DNA from: Streptosporangiaceae bacterium
Lineage (GTDB): Bacteria > Actinomycetota > Actinomycetes > Streptosporangiales > Streptosporangiaceae
Assembly (NCBI GenBank): GCA_025934635.1
Contig: JAICWX010000164.1
Coordinates: forward strand, 1 to 19,027
Length of the DNA stretch: 19,027 nt
Reading direction: 5' to 3'
In this document: in pieces, positions 1 to 7,306 of the stretch
Position numbering within the stretch: position 1 is the stretch's first letter
Layout: the number at the start of each line of letters is the position of its first letter
Translations under genes and position numbers: made by a program
The notes under the pieces: generated by a model
What the model saw: only the letters and a program-made list of their open reading frames with translations
Databases searched by the model: none
What the model was told of the DNA's origin: nothing

Positions 1-57
1 CGCGTCGCGCCCGCCACAGCGCAGCCCGCCAAGCCCAGTGCGGCGCCGCAGCCGTAG
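1..57 (+). CDS. Possible C-terminal tail of a Pro/Ala-rich protein (partial)
   Basis: Frame 1 is open from the window edge to a TAG at 55-57 and reads RVAPATAQPAKPSAAPQP, 18 residues. The composition is typical of the low-complexity Ala/Pro tails of actinobacterial proteins, and most codons end in G or C. The body of the gene lies outside the window, so no family can be named. In DNA this GC-rich an 18-codon open frame could be chance, so the call is weak. Confidence 0.25.
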   Translation, partial: RVAPATAQPAKPSAAPQP

Positions 58-58
58 C

Positions 59-163
59 GGGGGGGCGGCCCCCCCCACCCCCCCCCCCCCCAGGGGGGGG
101 GGGGGGGCGCGGGAGGGCGGGGCGCGCCCCCCCCCCCTTCCTGGGGGCGGGGGGGGGCGGGGG
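59..163. repeat. G/C homopolymer low-complexity tract
   Basis: The stretch is built almost entirely of C and G runs: C8 at 69-76, C14 at 78-91, G15 at 93-107, C11 at 127-137, G9 at 149-157, and shorter runs between. The C14 and G15 runs are separated by a single A and are complementary, so the strand could fold back on itself; the G runs could also form quadruplexes. No gene is supported across it. The bases from 164 to 353 are ordinary GC-rich sequence in which I see no recognisable gene. Runs this long are difficult to sequence and assemble, so exact lengths are unreliable. Confidence 0.85.
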
Positions 164-353
164 CCCGGGCCCCGCCCCGACGCCAGCCAGTGCTGCGCGC
201 CCGGCGGTCGGCCGATACCCCTCGCCGAACCCGGCGCGGGATGCGAGAGGCCGGTGCCGAGGGCTTGCCGGGCTGTCTGGACTGGGATACAAGCTGCACC
301 TCACCGAGACCTGCGACGACGCCCCGCCGTGCAGCTGCCCGGACGCCACTCGT

Positions 354-773
354 CCCGGCCCGTTCCTGACCGAGGCTGACAGCATGAAGATTACGGTGTA
401 CGGGCGTGGCGGCCACGGTTCCATGCCGCAGAACACCGTTGACCCGGTGCTGGCCGCGCTGATCATCGTCCGGCTGCAGACGGTCGTGTCCCGTGAGGTC
501 GCGCCGGGCGAGACTGCCGTGCTGACCGTCGGCAGCTGCCAGGCCGGTACCAAGAGCAATGTCATTCCCGACCGGGCTGTGCTGCAGCTCAACCTGCGCA
601 GTTACTCCCAGCTGACTTACCGAGACGCTGAGAAGGCCGGGCGGCTCCAGGACGACATCCCCGTCAACCACTCCCCGAAGTTCCTGCCGGTTCTTCAGCC
701 CACCCTGCGGACAGGCACTGAGGCCCTGGTCACTGCGGCCCTGGCCTGGCTTGCGCCACAGTCAGGGTCATGA
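354..773 (+). pseudogene. M20-family amidohydrolase remnant, N-terminus and internal block missing
   Basis: From an ATG at 384 the frame encodes the dimerisation domain of an M20 amidohydrolase (hippurate hydrolase/AmhX type): GRGGHGSMPQ, then VLTVGSCQAGTKSNVIPD and LQLNLRSY. In-frame homology seems to begin slightly earlier (GPFLTEADS, from about 354). After LRSYSQ the protein jumps straight to a sequence typical of the family C-terminus (TYRDAEKAGR, DIPVNHSPKFLPVLQPTL, then ALVTAALAWL) and ends at a TGA. Intact members are about 400-430 residues; only about 130-140 remain. The N-terminal metal-binding half and the block between LRSY and TYRDAEKAGR, normally roughly 80-90 residues including late metal-site residues, are absent. 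The internal loss kept the frame. It can hardly be an active hydrolase. The family call is strong; deletion sizes come from memory of the family. Confidence 0.8.
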
Positions 774-803
774 GCAGCTGGTAGATGCGGCAGGCTGACG
801 GTC

Positions 804-1448
804 ATGACCGAACCGCCGCTGCTGCTCGCCTTTGACCTCTCCGGCACGTTCGTGTTCGCCGTGAACGGCGCGCTGACCGGCCTGGACGCTGCCCGGCTGG
901 ACATCGTCGGGATGGTGGCGCTGGGCGTGGTGACCGCGGTCGGCGGCGGTATCATCCGCGATGTCCTCATCGGCGCCGTGCCCCCCGCCGCCTTTAAATA
1001 CTGGCCTTACCTGGCGGTCGCGGCCGGCGGTGCGCTGCTCGCGTTCTTCTTCAGCCGGGTACTGCGGCGGTTCGCGCTGCCGATCGATTTTCTCGATGCT
1101 GCCGGGCTCAGCCTGTTCTGCGTGACCGGCGCCACCAAATCTTTGCAGTATGGCCTAGGTGCTGTCCCGGCCGTCATTCTCGGCGCCGTTACCGGCGTTG
1201 GCGGCGGGACGATCCGCGATGTCTTGGTTCGCCGCGTCCCGACCGTTCTGACCAGCGGCCTATATGCCATCCCGGCCTTGGTCGGCGCGGCTATCTCCGT
1301 AACCACCGTGCGGACCGGCGTCTACGGCGTCCCGGCCGCTCTCGGAGGCGCCCTGGCCTGTTTCCTGATCCGTGCTGCGGCCATCCGGTACCACCTCAAC
1401 GCCCCGGTCGCCCCCGAAGCTAAGAACGAAACTGACCAGCAGGAGTAA
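804..1448 (+). CDS. TRIC/UPF0126-type glycine-rich membrane protein (YicG/YadS-like)
   Basis: A 214-residue, strongly hydrophobic protein with two related halves. Each half carries the family's glycine motif after a helix: AVGGGIIRDVL near residues 45-55 and GVGGGTIRDVL near 131-141. About six to seven membrane segments are expected in the cytoplasmic membrane. Prokaryotic members of this family include trimeric potassium-permeable channels; some were suggested to move small metabolites such as glycine. The length matches the family (about 205-220). The C-terminus (VAPEAKNETDQQE) is polar. The ribosome binding site is weak (an AGG about 10 bases upstream of ATG 804). The gene stands alone between an M20 remnant and a convergent operon, so context says nothing about its substrate. 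Confidence 0.88.
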   Translation: MTEPPLLLAFDLSGTFVFAVNGALTGLDAARLDIVGMVALGVVTAVGGGIIRDVLIGAVPPAAFKYWPYLAVAAGGALLAFFFSRVLRRFALPIDFLDAAGLSLFCVTGATKSLQYGLGAVPAVILGAVTGVGGGTIRDVLVRRVPTVLTSGLYAIPALVGAAISVTTVRTGVYGVPAALGGALACFLIRAAAIRYHLNAPVAPEAKNETDQQE

Positions 1449-1523
1449 CGCCATCCAGGAACGCCTGCCCCGTTCGTGGAGCGGATGCCGGCGATCGGGT
1501 TTCTCACGGCCATGCCTGGGGTT

Positions 1524-1542
1524 GCCTGGCCGCGGGCCGGGC
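1524..1542. terminator. GC hairpin between convergent genes
   Basis: GCCTGGCC at 1524-1531 can pair with GGCCGGGC at 1535-1542 (eight pairs, one of them G-U) around the loop GCG. It lies in the 106-bp gap between the TRIC-type gene and the convergent permease gene, so it could end transcripts from either side. There is no T tract, which is common in high-GC actinomycetes but leaves the call unproven. Confidence 0.4.
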
Positions 1543-1554
1543 TGGCCGGACCGC

Positions 1555-3861
1555 CTACTCGTTTCTCGCGACCTCGGGGCCGGTAATGCGGCGGAGCAGC
1601 GGCATGGTCGAGGCGATAATGCCCAGGCTCACCGCGATGCCGACGCCGGTGATGACGTAGTACGCGGCCCCTGGCGCCACGAACGGGCCGACCTGAGCGG
1701 CCGCGTACATCGCCGCGGCGGCGAACCCGACGCCGATGGAGAAGGCGGCGGTTACCAGCAGCGGGACGGCGCTCTCCAGCGCGACCACGCGCTGGAGCAG
1801 GCTGAGCGGGATGCCGGCCAGCCGCAGCAGGCTGAACGGGCGTTTACGCTCGGCCAGCCCGGCCGCGACACTCGCCGCCAGCGTGCAGCCGGCGATGGCC
1901 AGGCTGGTCAGCACGACGACGTCCGCCAGCTGCTGATACGCCAGATCCTTCTGGTTGGCGTCGGCGCGCTGTTCGCTCAGGGTGGCCGGCGGGTCATATC
2001 CGGGATAGGCGGTATCCAGCACGGTCCGGGCCCGCTCGACCGCCGGGACCGTCCCGTTAGTGGCCACATTGATCGCGAGCACGGGCAGGCGGTCAAGCCG
2101 TGCCGCGGAAACGCTGGCGGCCGGCCAGGTTACCCGCGCCAGGGACGCAACCCCGAACACGCCGTAAGCCGGGAAAACGGCCACCGCGGCCCCGGCCGGG
2201 CAGCGGCCGAGCGCGGGCATGCTGGCTAGCTGGGTGCACGAGACCAGGGCGCCCGGTATGCCCCCGAAGCTTTCCGGGCGTCCGAACACCGTTGCCGGGA
2301 GGGTCAGCCCGCGGTACTGCCGAACCGCGAGCAGCCCCCCGACACCCTCGATCGAGTGCAGCCGGTCTTCCAGCGCGGCCGGCGGGGTGGGCACGGCAGC
2401 CGGCTGGGGATTATCGAAGAACTGGTCCACCAGGACGTTAGCTGCGGCCGGGCCGTCGAGCGTTCCGGCGCTCTTGGCATTCTGCGTGGTGATAAGAGCG
2501 ACCGCCACGGTGGCGATGAACAGGGCGAGGACCAGGCCGCTCACCGCGCGGAACCCGGCCTTCGGGTTGTCGGCGAGCCGGCGGGCCGCGATCAGCCGGC
2601 CCGGCCGGCTGGTCCGCCGGGCCATGAGCCGGGCCCCGGCCAGGGTCAGCCACGGGCCGGCAGTGACCAGCCCCGCCATGATCAGGATGAAGGCGGGCAG
2701 GAAAACCTGGATCTGCCCCGGGGTGGTCGGCGGGCGCCCGTGCACCAGGATGAAACCGAGCAGGCCGACGCCGGCCAGCAGCGGAAGCACCCGCCAGGCC
2801 CGGGGCGCCTTCGGGGTCACCCGCCGGGTCACCCCGAGCGGGGATATCCGAACCCGGCGCAGCGCGAGCAGGGCCGCGATGGCGGCCGCCAGCGGCACTC
2901 CGAGCGCCACCAGCAGCACGTCGGGCAGGCTGAGCGACAGGTCGCCGGGAAAGAACGGCGCGCCGGTGAACGGGACCGCCGCGAGCGGCACCCGCAGCAG
3001 GAAGAACAGGCCGAACCCAGCGGCCATCCCCGCGACCGCGGCGATCGTGGACTCGACCGCGGCGATGAGCGAGATCTGCCGCGGGGTCGCACCCGCCAGC
3101 CGCATCGCGGCGAACCGCTCCTCCCGGCGGGCCGCCGACAGCCTGGTCGCGGTGCCGATGAAGATGAGCAGCGGGAACAAGATCGCGAGCGCCACTACCG
3201 ACATGACCAGGTCGATGCTGTTCGCGTCCATACCCTCGCCGGGCAGGCACTGGTCGTGCAGGCACCCGCTCGGCGGCCTGGTCGCGATCGCGGCCGCCCG
3301 CACGGCACCGGGTGTGTGAGACAGCTGGGCCGCGGTGTGCCCGATGACGATGACCAGCGAGTTCGGCGACGGCAGGGCGGCATCGCCGATGGTGCCGATC
3401 AGGTGCCCGGGATACCTGCCCGCCAGCTGATCCGCCGGCGTACCGCGAAGCAGCGCGGCCAGCGCCGGCGACACGTAATACTGGCCAGGACCAGGCAGGT
3501 GCGCGAGGCCGGGCGGCACCGGCGACGCCGGCCCGGTGGCGGCCACGTCGATCCGGCCGATGAGCTGCCCGTCGAACCGGTCGGCGCGGATCAGCCACCA
3601 GAGCGGATCCGCGGAGGTCTTCGCCGCACCCGCACCCGCCGCCGTCGCCGGGCCAGCCGTCGCCGCCGCGCCGGCCGCTGCCGCCGTGCTACCGGTACTG
3701 AGCCACGCATAGCGAGCATTTTGGGTATTTACCGCGTTGACGCCGGCGACGGCGATCAGCAGCAGCCCGACCCCCAGCCCGACCGAGGCCACCAGGAGGA
3801 TCAGGCGGACGACGGCCTCGCGGCCGCCGGCCAGGGTGAGGCGCAGGCCCAGCCGGATCAC
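1555..3861 (-). CDS. FtsX-type ABC transporter permease
   Basis: A 768-residue membrane protein with a first helix at about residues 17-43, an Ala/Gly-rich stretch (56-80), and a large outer domain holding a Cys pair (C200, C205) that could form a disulfide. Two FtsX repeats follow. The first, about 215-340, includes the ERFAAMRLAGATPRQI coupling segment; the second, about 645-768, includes FSLLRLAGIPLSLLQ. Several more helices lie between them. This duplicated layout matches MacB/LolC-like and antimicrobial-peptide-export permeases. The ATG overlaps the ATPase stop by 4 bp (ATGA at 3858-3861), so the two are almost certainly translated together and form one transporter. The substrate is unknown; a PadR regulator at the head of the operon suggests drug, peptide or cell-envelope stress. 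Confidence 0.92.
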   Translation of the reverse strand: MIRLGLRLTLAGGREAVVRLILLVASVGLGVGLLLIAVAGVNAVNTQNARYAWLSTGSTAAAAGAAATAGPATAAGAGAAKTSADPLWWLIRADRFDGQLIGRIDVAATGPASPVPPGLAHLPGPGQYYVSPALAALLRGTPADQLAGRYPGHLIGTIGDAALPSPNSLVIVIGHTAAQLSHTPGAVRAAAIATRPPSGCLHDQCLPGEGMDANSIDLVMSVVALAILFPLLIFIGTATRLSAARREERFAAMRLAGATPRQISLIAAVESTIAAVAGMAAGFGLFFLLRVPLAAVPFTGAPFFPGDLSLSLPDVLLVALGVPLAAAIAALLALRRVRISPLGVTRRVTPKAPRAWRVLPLLAGVGLLGFILVHGRPPTTPGQIQVFLPAFILIMAGLVTAGPWLTLAGARLMARRTSRPGRLIAARRLADNPKAGFRAVSGLVLALFIATVAVALITTQNAKSAGTLDGPAAANVLVDQFFDNPQPAAVPTPPAALEDRLHSIEGVGGLLAVRQYRGLTLPATVFGRPESFGGIPGALVSCTQLASMPALGRCPAGAAVAVFPAYGVFGVASLARVTWPAASVSAARLDRLPVLAINVATNGTVPAVERARTVLDTAYPGYDPPATLSEQRADANQKDLAYQQLADVVVLTSLAIAGCTLAASVAAGLAERKRPFSLLRLAGIPLSLLQRVVALESAVPLLVTAAFSIGVGFAAAAMYAAAQVGPFVAPGAAYYVITGVGIAVSLGIIASTMPLLRRITGPEVARNE

Positions 3862-4532
3862 GGGGCCGCTCCGGTCAGCGTGCTGACTTTCCCGTCGCGG
3901 ACGATGACCTCGCGGTCGGCGTAGGCGGCGACCCGGGCCTCATGCGTGACGAGCACGACCGTGCTGCCCTGCTCGCGCGCGGCCCGGACGAGCAGGTTCA
4001 TGACGTGCTCGCCGGTGACCGAGTCCAGGGAGCCGGTCGGCTCGTCGGCGAACAGCACCGCTGGCCGGGCGATCAGGCCCCGGGCCAGCGCGACGCGCTG
4101 GGCCTGCCCGCCGGACAGCTCACCCGACCGGCGGCCTTCCAGGCCGTCCAGGGCCAGCCGGGCGAACCACAGGCGCGCTTCGGTCAGCGCTGCTGCCCGG
4201 CGGGTTCCGGCCAGCAGCAGCGGCAGGGCGGCGTTTTCCTCGGCGGTCAGCTCGGGCACCAACTGGCCGAACTGGAATACGAAGCCGAAATTGTCCCGCC
4301 GCAGCGCGCTGCGCTCCGCCTCCTTCAGCGTGTCCAGGCGCTGGCCGTCGAACCTGACCTCGCCCCGGTCAGGGGTCAGGATGCCGGCCAGGCAGTGCAG
4401 CAAGGTCGACTTGCCGGAGCCGCTCGGGCCCATGATGGCGAGGATCTCTCCTCGTGTCACGCCGATGGTGGCGCCGCGCAGCGCCGGAGTCTGGCCGAAC
4501 GACTTCTCGACGTCCCTGGCCTCGATGATCAT
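3858..4532 (-). CDS. ABC transporter ATP-binding protein (MacB/LolD type)
   Basis: A 224-residue ATPase with every expected motif: Walker A GPSGSGKS at 35-42, Q-loop Q87, signature LSGGQ at 139-143, Walker B VLFADE at 159-164, D-loop SLD at 168-170 and switch His197 in VTHE. Length and motif spacing match the single-domain ATPases that pair with FtsX permeases and drive mechanical coupling across the membrane rather than classical import. It overlaps the PadR gene upstream and the permease downstream by 4 bp each, which places it in the middle of a three-gene operon. No key residue is missing. Confidence 0.95.
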   Translation of the reverse strand: MIIEARDVEKSFGQTPALRGATIGVTRGEILAIMGPSGSGKSTLLHCLAGILTPDRGEVRFDGQRLDTLKEAERSALRRDNFGFVFQFGQLVPELTAEENAALPLLLAGTRRAAALTEARLWFARLALDGLEGRRSGELSGGQAQRVALARGLIARPAVLFADEPTGSLDSVTGEHVMNLLVRAAREQGSTVVLVTHEARVAAYADREVIVRDGKVSTLTGAAP

Positions 4533-5053
4533 CGTTTTACCGCCCGTGCGAGTGCGCCAAGCCGGGCCGCGGTGTGGTCGATCCAGCGCAGGTCCGCTTC
4601 CAGGTGATACAGCCCATGGTCGGCCAGCAGCGTGTCGATCATGTTGCCGTGCTGCTTGAGCTCGGTGAGCTCGCGCATGCGCTGCAGGTGCGCGCCTCGC
4701 TGAAGATCCAGGTAGCGGTCGGCGGGGCGGTCCAGCATGAGGGAGAGCACGACCTTGGCGAACAGCACCGTCTGCAGGTGCGGCTCGGGCGCGGACGGGG
4801 TCTCCAGCCAGGTGTTTACCTCCGTCACCCCGTCCCCGGTGATCGTGTAGCGCTTGCGTTCGGGGCCATCACCGGGCTCGGGCGGCCCGACGATGGCCAT
4901 GCCGTCACGGGCGAGCCGGCTGAGAGTGGCATATACCTGGCCGTACGGGACCGGCTTGTCCCGGCCGAAGTAGGCGTCATAGTCGCGTTTCAGGTCGTAG
5001 CCGTGGCTCGGCTCTCGCTCGAGCAGCCCGAGAAGCGTCAGTGAAACACTCAT
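4529..5053 (-). CDS. PadR-family transcriptional regulator
   Basis: A 174-residue protein with the PadR winged helix at the N-terminus (LTLLGLLEREPSHGYDLKRD, then VPYGQVYATLSRLARDGM and the wing RKRYTITGDG, residues about 5-80), followed by an alpha-helical dimerisation domain (PadR C-terminal, Vir type) to about residue 165. Members usually repress a nearby efflux or ABC operon and release DNA when a toxic ligand binds. It is the first gene of the operon and ends in a 4-bp overlap with the ATPase gene. The palindrome inside its own promoter strongly suggests autoregulation and co-regulation of the transporter. The ATG at 5053 fits a leaderless start, since the only Shine-Dalgarno-like GAGG is one base away from it. 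Confidence 0.92.
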   Translation of the reverse strand: MSVSLTLLGLLEREPSHGYDLKRDYDAYFGRDKPVPYGQVYATLSRLARDGMAIVGPPEPGDGPERKRYTITGDGVTEVNTWLETPSAPEPHLQTVLFAKVVLSLMLDRPADRYLDLQRGAHLQRMRELTELKQHGNMIDTLLADHGLYHLEADLRWIDHTAARLGALARAVKR

Positions 5054-5089
5054 ACCTCAGAGAATACACTCGGTGTATACTCGCAGCAA
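5054..5089 (-). promoter_or_regulatory. Leaderless promoter with PadR-type operator palindrome
   Basis: On the minus strand a -35 box TTGCTG (5089-5084) is followed by a 17-bp spacer and a -10 box TATTCT (5066-5061). The ATG begins eight bases after the -10 box, where transcription would normally start, so the mRNA is probably leaderless. A perfect palindrome, ATACAC-TCG-GTGTAT (5064-5078), covers the spacer and the edge of the -10 box. A repressor bound here would block polymerase. PadR is the obvious candidate, by position and by the ATACAC/GTGTAT half-sites; binding itself is inferred. Confidence 0.72.
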
Positions 5090-5291
5090 GTAATGGAACC
5101 GCAGTTCGCGGGAATGCCGAGCGACTGCTCGGAGCCGTCCGGATGGATGGGCACGGCAGCGCGCTACCCGGCCCCCAGCCAAGAACCCGTCCGGCTGGCC
5201 TGGGGTGCGCGGCGAACGCCCTGCCGCCCGGCGGTTTCCCGCCCGGCCGTACCGCAGTATGCTCGGCACCTGCCGCCGGGAGGAGTTGCCG

Positions 5292-5545
5292 ATGCGGGTG
5301 CTGGTCACCGGTGGGACCGGATATGTCGGCTGCCATACGGTAGCCGCGCTGGCCGGGCAGGGGCACCGGCGCGACGCTGACGGCCGGAACGCCGATCGGC
5401 GCCGGGATCGGTCCCTACGCTCCTTCCAAGATCGCAGCCGAACTGGTGGCCCGCGGCTCCCAGCAGGCGGGCAGCCCACATCGCGGACAGCGAGCTCCGC
5501 GTGATCGACGACATCCTCGGCCACCTGCTCGCCCTCGACGTCTGA
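5292..5545 (+). pseudogene. Broken NAD-dependent epimerase/dehydratase gene
   Basis: A strong ribosome binding site (GGGAGGAG, 5278-5285) sits six bases before ATG 5292, and the first residues MRVLVTGGTGYVGCHTVAAL are the classic TGxxGxxG nucleotide fold of the extended SDR/epimerase family. After about residue 25 (GQGH) the frame is lost. From about 5368 a different frame reads AGTPIGAGIGPYAPSKIAAE, the YxxxK catalytic region of the same family, so roughly 80-90 codons between them are missing, with a frame change. That frame degenerates near 5480, and a third frame ends in DDILGHLLALDV and a TGA at 5543-5545, possibly the tail of this or another lost gene. Intact members exceed 280 residues. 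A possible -10 box TATGCT lies at 5258-5263. The sequence from 5090 to 5277 shows no other gene. Confidence 0.72.
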
Positions 5546-5580
5546 TCCCGCCTGAACCACGACGCGACGGAAGGATTGCC

Positions 5581-6339
5581 ATGGGACGGCTCGACAGCAA
5601 GGTTGCCGTGATCACCGGCGGCGCGAACGGCCTCGGCGAGGCGATCGCGACCCGGATGGCCGAGGAGGGCGCGCTGGTAGCCGTGCTCGACATCGACCAA
5701 GCCGGTGGCGAGCGCGTCGCCGGCGCGCTGGCCGGCGCCATGTTCCACGCCTGCGACGTGACCAGCGAACAGGACGTGTCCGCGGCGTTGGCCGCGGTAC
5801 GCGCCCAGCACGGCCGGATCGACATCCTGGTCAACAACGCCGGTGTCGAAGGCGCCAACAAGCCCACCCACGAGCTGCCGCTCGCGGAATGGGAACGGGT
5901 CATGGGCGTCAACTGCACGGCGGTATTCCTCTGCACCAAGCATGCGATCCCGTACCTGAAACAGGCCGGCGGCGGGAGCATCATCAACATCTCGTCGATC
6001 TACGGCATCCTGGGTGGCGGCGACGTCCCGCCGTACCACGCCGCCAAGGGCGCGGTGCGCACGATGAGCAAGAACGACGCGCTCACCTACGCACCGGACA
6101 ACATCCGGGTCAACTCCATCCACCCCGGGTTCATCTTCACCTCGATGGTGAAGCGGTACGTCGACGAGGCTGGAATGGAGGAGGCCGACGCGCGTACCGC
6201 CCTGGACGCGCTGCACCCTCTCGGCGGCACCGGGGACCCCGATGACGTCGCCTGGGGCGCGGTCTACCTCGCCTCTGACCAGGCCAAGTGGGTGACCGGG
6301 GCCGAACTGGTCATCGACGGCGGGTACACGGCCCGGTAG
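5581..6339 (+). CDS. SDR-family NAD(P)-dependent oxidoreductase
   Basis: A 252-residue classical short-chain dehydrogenase/reductase. It has the cofactor motif TGGANGLG (12-19), Asp37 at the end of the second strand, which favours NAD over NADP, NNAG (85-88), and the active-site set Asn111, Ser139, Tyr152 and Lys156 (YHAAK). The C-terminus VIDGGYTAR is typical. ATG 5581 is preferred over upstream in-frame starts because GGAAGGA (5569-5575) lies five bases before it and homology begins there. The fold and length suit oxidation of a sugar alcohol, steroid or cyclic alcohol; the substrate cannot be read from sequence. It begins 35 bp after the broken epimerase gene and stands alone on its strand until the next promoter. 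Confidence 0.93.
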   Translation: MGRLDSKVAVITGGANGLGEAIATRMAEEGALVAVLDIDQAGGERVAGALAGAMFHACDVTSEQDVSAALAAVRAQHGRIDILVNNAGVEGANKPTHELPLAEWERVMGVNCTAVFLCTKHAIPYLKQAGGGSIINISSIYGILGGGDVPPYHAAKGAVRTMSKNDALTYAPDNIRVNSIHPGFIFTSMVKRYVDEAGMEEADARTALDALHPLGGTGDPDDVAWGAVYLASDQAKWVTGAELVIDGGYTAR

Positions 6340-6387
6340 CCGCCGTCAGTACGGGCCGCTCGCCATCATCCGGCTGCGGTCAGGTAC

Positions 6388-6423
6388 TTGTGTTTCCAGA
6401 CTGGAAACTGTACAGTTTCTGTC
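6388..6423 (+). promoter_or_regulatory. Leaderless promoter with two interlocking operator palindromes
   Basis: A -35-like TTGTGT (6388-6393), a 17-bp spacer and a -10 box TACAGT (6411-6416) place the start of transcription at or next to ATG 6424, so the mRNA is probably leaderless. Two perfect palindromes fill the promoter: GTTTCCAGACTGGAAAC (6392-6408, 8-bp arms, one central base) and GAAACTGTACAGTTTC (6404-6419, 8-bp arms). They share the GAAAC at 6404-6408. A further GGAAACT half-site lies in the first codons (6426-6432). This is a plausible cooperative operator for the winged-helix regulator encoded second in the unit. Confidence 0.7.
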
Positions 6424-6861
6424 ATGGAAACTTATGGACCGGTGGGTGCGGACGAGGCGTCAGCGGCGCTGGCGGCAATCCGGCAGAGCCGGGCTCGCGT
6501 GGCGTGGGCCGGGTACCCGGCCTGGTACTGGCTCACCACCGGGGCGGCCATGGGCGCGCTGCCGTATGTGCCGCAACTGCCCGTCTGGTCGGTTCTGCCG
6601 GTCTCGGTCGTGATCGCGGCCGTGCTGGTCACCGCGACGTACACGGCGAGCCGGGCCCGCGGCGTCTGCGAAGGATGGACCCGTACCGCGATGACGCACC
6701 GGGACCGGCTCATCCTGAACGGCCCGCCGGCCGTGCTGGTACTCGCGGGCGCGGCCGGGTCGAAGGTCGCCTCGTGGCCGCCGGTCGCGGCCGCGGTGCT
6801 GGTGTTCCTGCTGTTCGCCGGCACCGGACTCACGCTGAGCGCCCGGGCCGCCCGCCGGTGA
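6424..6861 (+). CDS. Small membrane protein of unknown function, partner of a wHTH regulator
   Basis: A 145-residue protein with no family I can name. About four hydrophobic stretches are visible (about residues 30-48, 53-75, 101-113 and 118-138), separated by a polar loop rich in Arg and Thr (77-98), so it is probably an inner-membrane protein. The N-terminal 28 residues are soluble. ATG 6424 is chosen because the promoter -10 box lies seven bases upstream; an in-frame ATG at 6388 would fall inside the -35 box. Its stop overlaps the regulator's GTG by 4 bp, so the two are translationally coupled. Small membrane proteins paired this way with winged-helix regulators recur in actinobacteria, but their role is not established as far as I know. 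Confidence 0.8.
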   Translation: METYGPVGADEASAALAAIRQSRARVAWAGYPAWYWLTTGAAMGALPYVPQLPVWSVLPVSVVIAAVLVTATYTASRARGVCEGWTRTAMTHRDRLILNGPPAVLVLAGAAGSKVASWPPVAAAVLVFLLFAGTGLTLSARAARR

Positions 6862-7190
6862 GCGCACCCCACGTCACCGGGCAGGCAACCGCCGCGGCCG
6901 AGGACGGGTTCGACCACCTCATCCACGCCCCGGTCCGGCTGCGGATCTGCGCGGCCCTCGATCCCGTGCGCGAGGTCGAGTTCGGTGCCCTGCTGACCCT
7001 GCTCGACATCAGCAAGTCCGCCCTCAGCAAGCACATCTCGGTGCTCGCCGAGGCCGGCTACGTCGCACAGCGCCGCGCCGTCCGCGACACCCGGCAACGG
7101 GTCTGGCTGCGCCTCACCGAGACCGGCCGGTCCGCCTACCGGGGCCATGTCGCCGCCCTGCACCGCATCGTCGGCCGCACCCACCCGTAA
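6858..7190 (+). CDS. Winged-helix transcriptional regulator (MarR-like, PF13601 type)
   Basis: A 110-residue DNA-binding protein starting at GTG 6858, which overlaps the preceding stop (GTGA). The winged helix spans about residues 20-95: LIHAPVRLRICAAL, the recognition region ISKSALSKHISVLAEAGYV (51-69), and a wing with RDTRQRVWLRLTETG. It consists of little more than the DNA-binding domain, as usual for this family, with no ligand domain visible. The nearest likely target is its own promoter at 6388-6423, where two interlocking palindromes suit a homodimer or paired dimers. A hairpin follows 12 bases after the stop. Confidence 0.87.
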   Translation: MSAPHVTGQATAAAEDGFDHLIHAPVRLRICAALDPVREVEFGALLTLLDISKSALSKHISVLAEAGYVAQRRAVRDTRQRVWLRLTETGRSAYRGHVAALHRIVGRTHP

Positions 7191-7202
7191 GCCAGACGCA
7201 CC

Positions 7203-7223
7203 CGGCCAGGCCAGACCTGGCCG
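7203..7223 (+). terminator. GC hairpin after the regulator gene
   Basis: CGGCCAGG (7203-7210) pairs perfectly with CCTGGCCG (7216-7223) around the loop CCAGA, giving an 8-bp stem 12 bases after the stop of the winged-helix gene. No T tract follows. The rest of the gap, 7224-7306, holds nothing recognisable. Confidence 0.5.
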
Positions 7224-7306
7224 CGATGTCATCACACCGGCTCCCAGGTCAGAAGGAGTAACACCCTTCCGTTAACCCCTTCCACCGAACGGGTGCGGGA
7301 CTGCGG

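Noticed and set aside
2356..3924. Long plus-strand open frames across the permease gene
   Set aside because: Arg/Gly/Asp/Gln-rich low-information sequences without motifs, opposite a clear FtsX permease with host-like codon use.
5064..5078. Palindrome considered as a transcription terminator
   Set aside because: It is AT-rich, short, and lies inside a promoter with matching -35 and -10 boxes, so an operator fits better.
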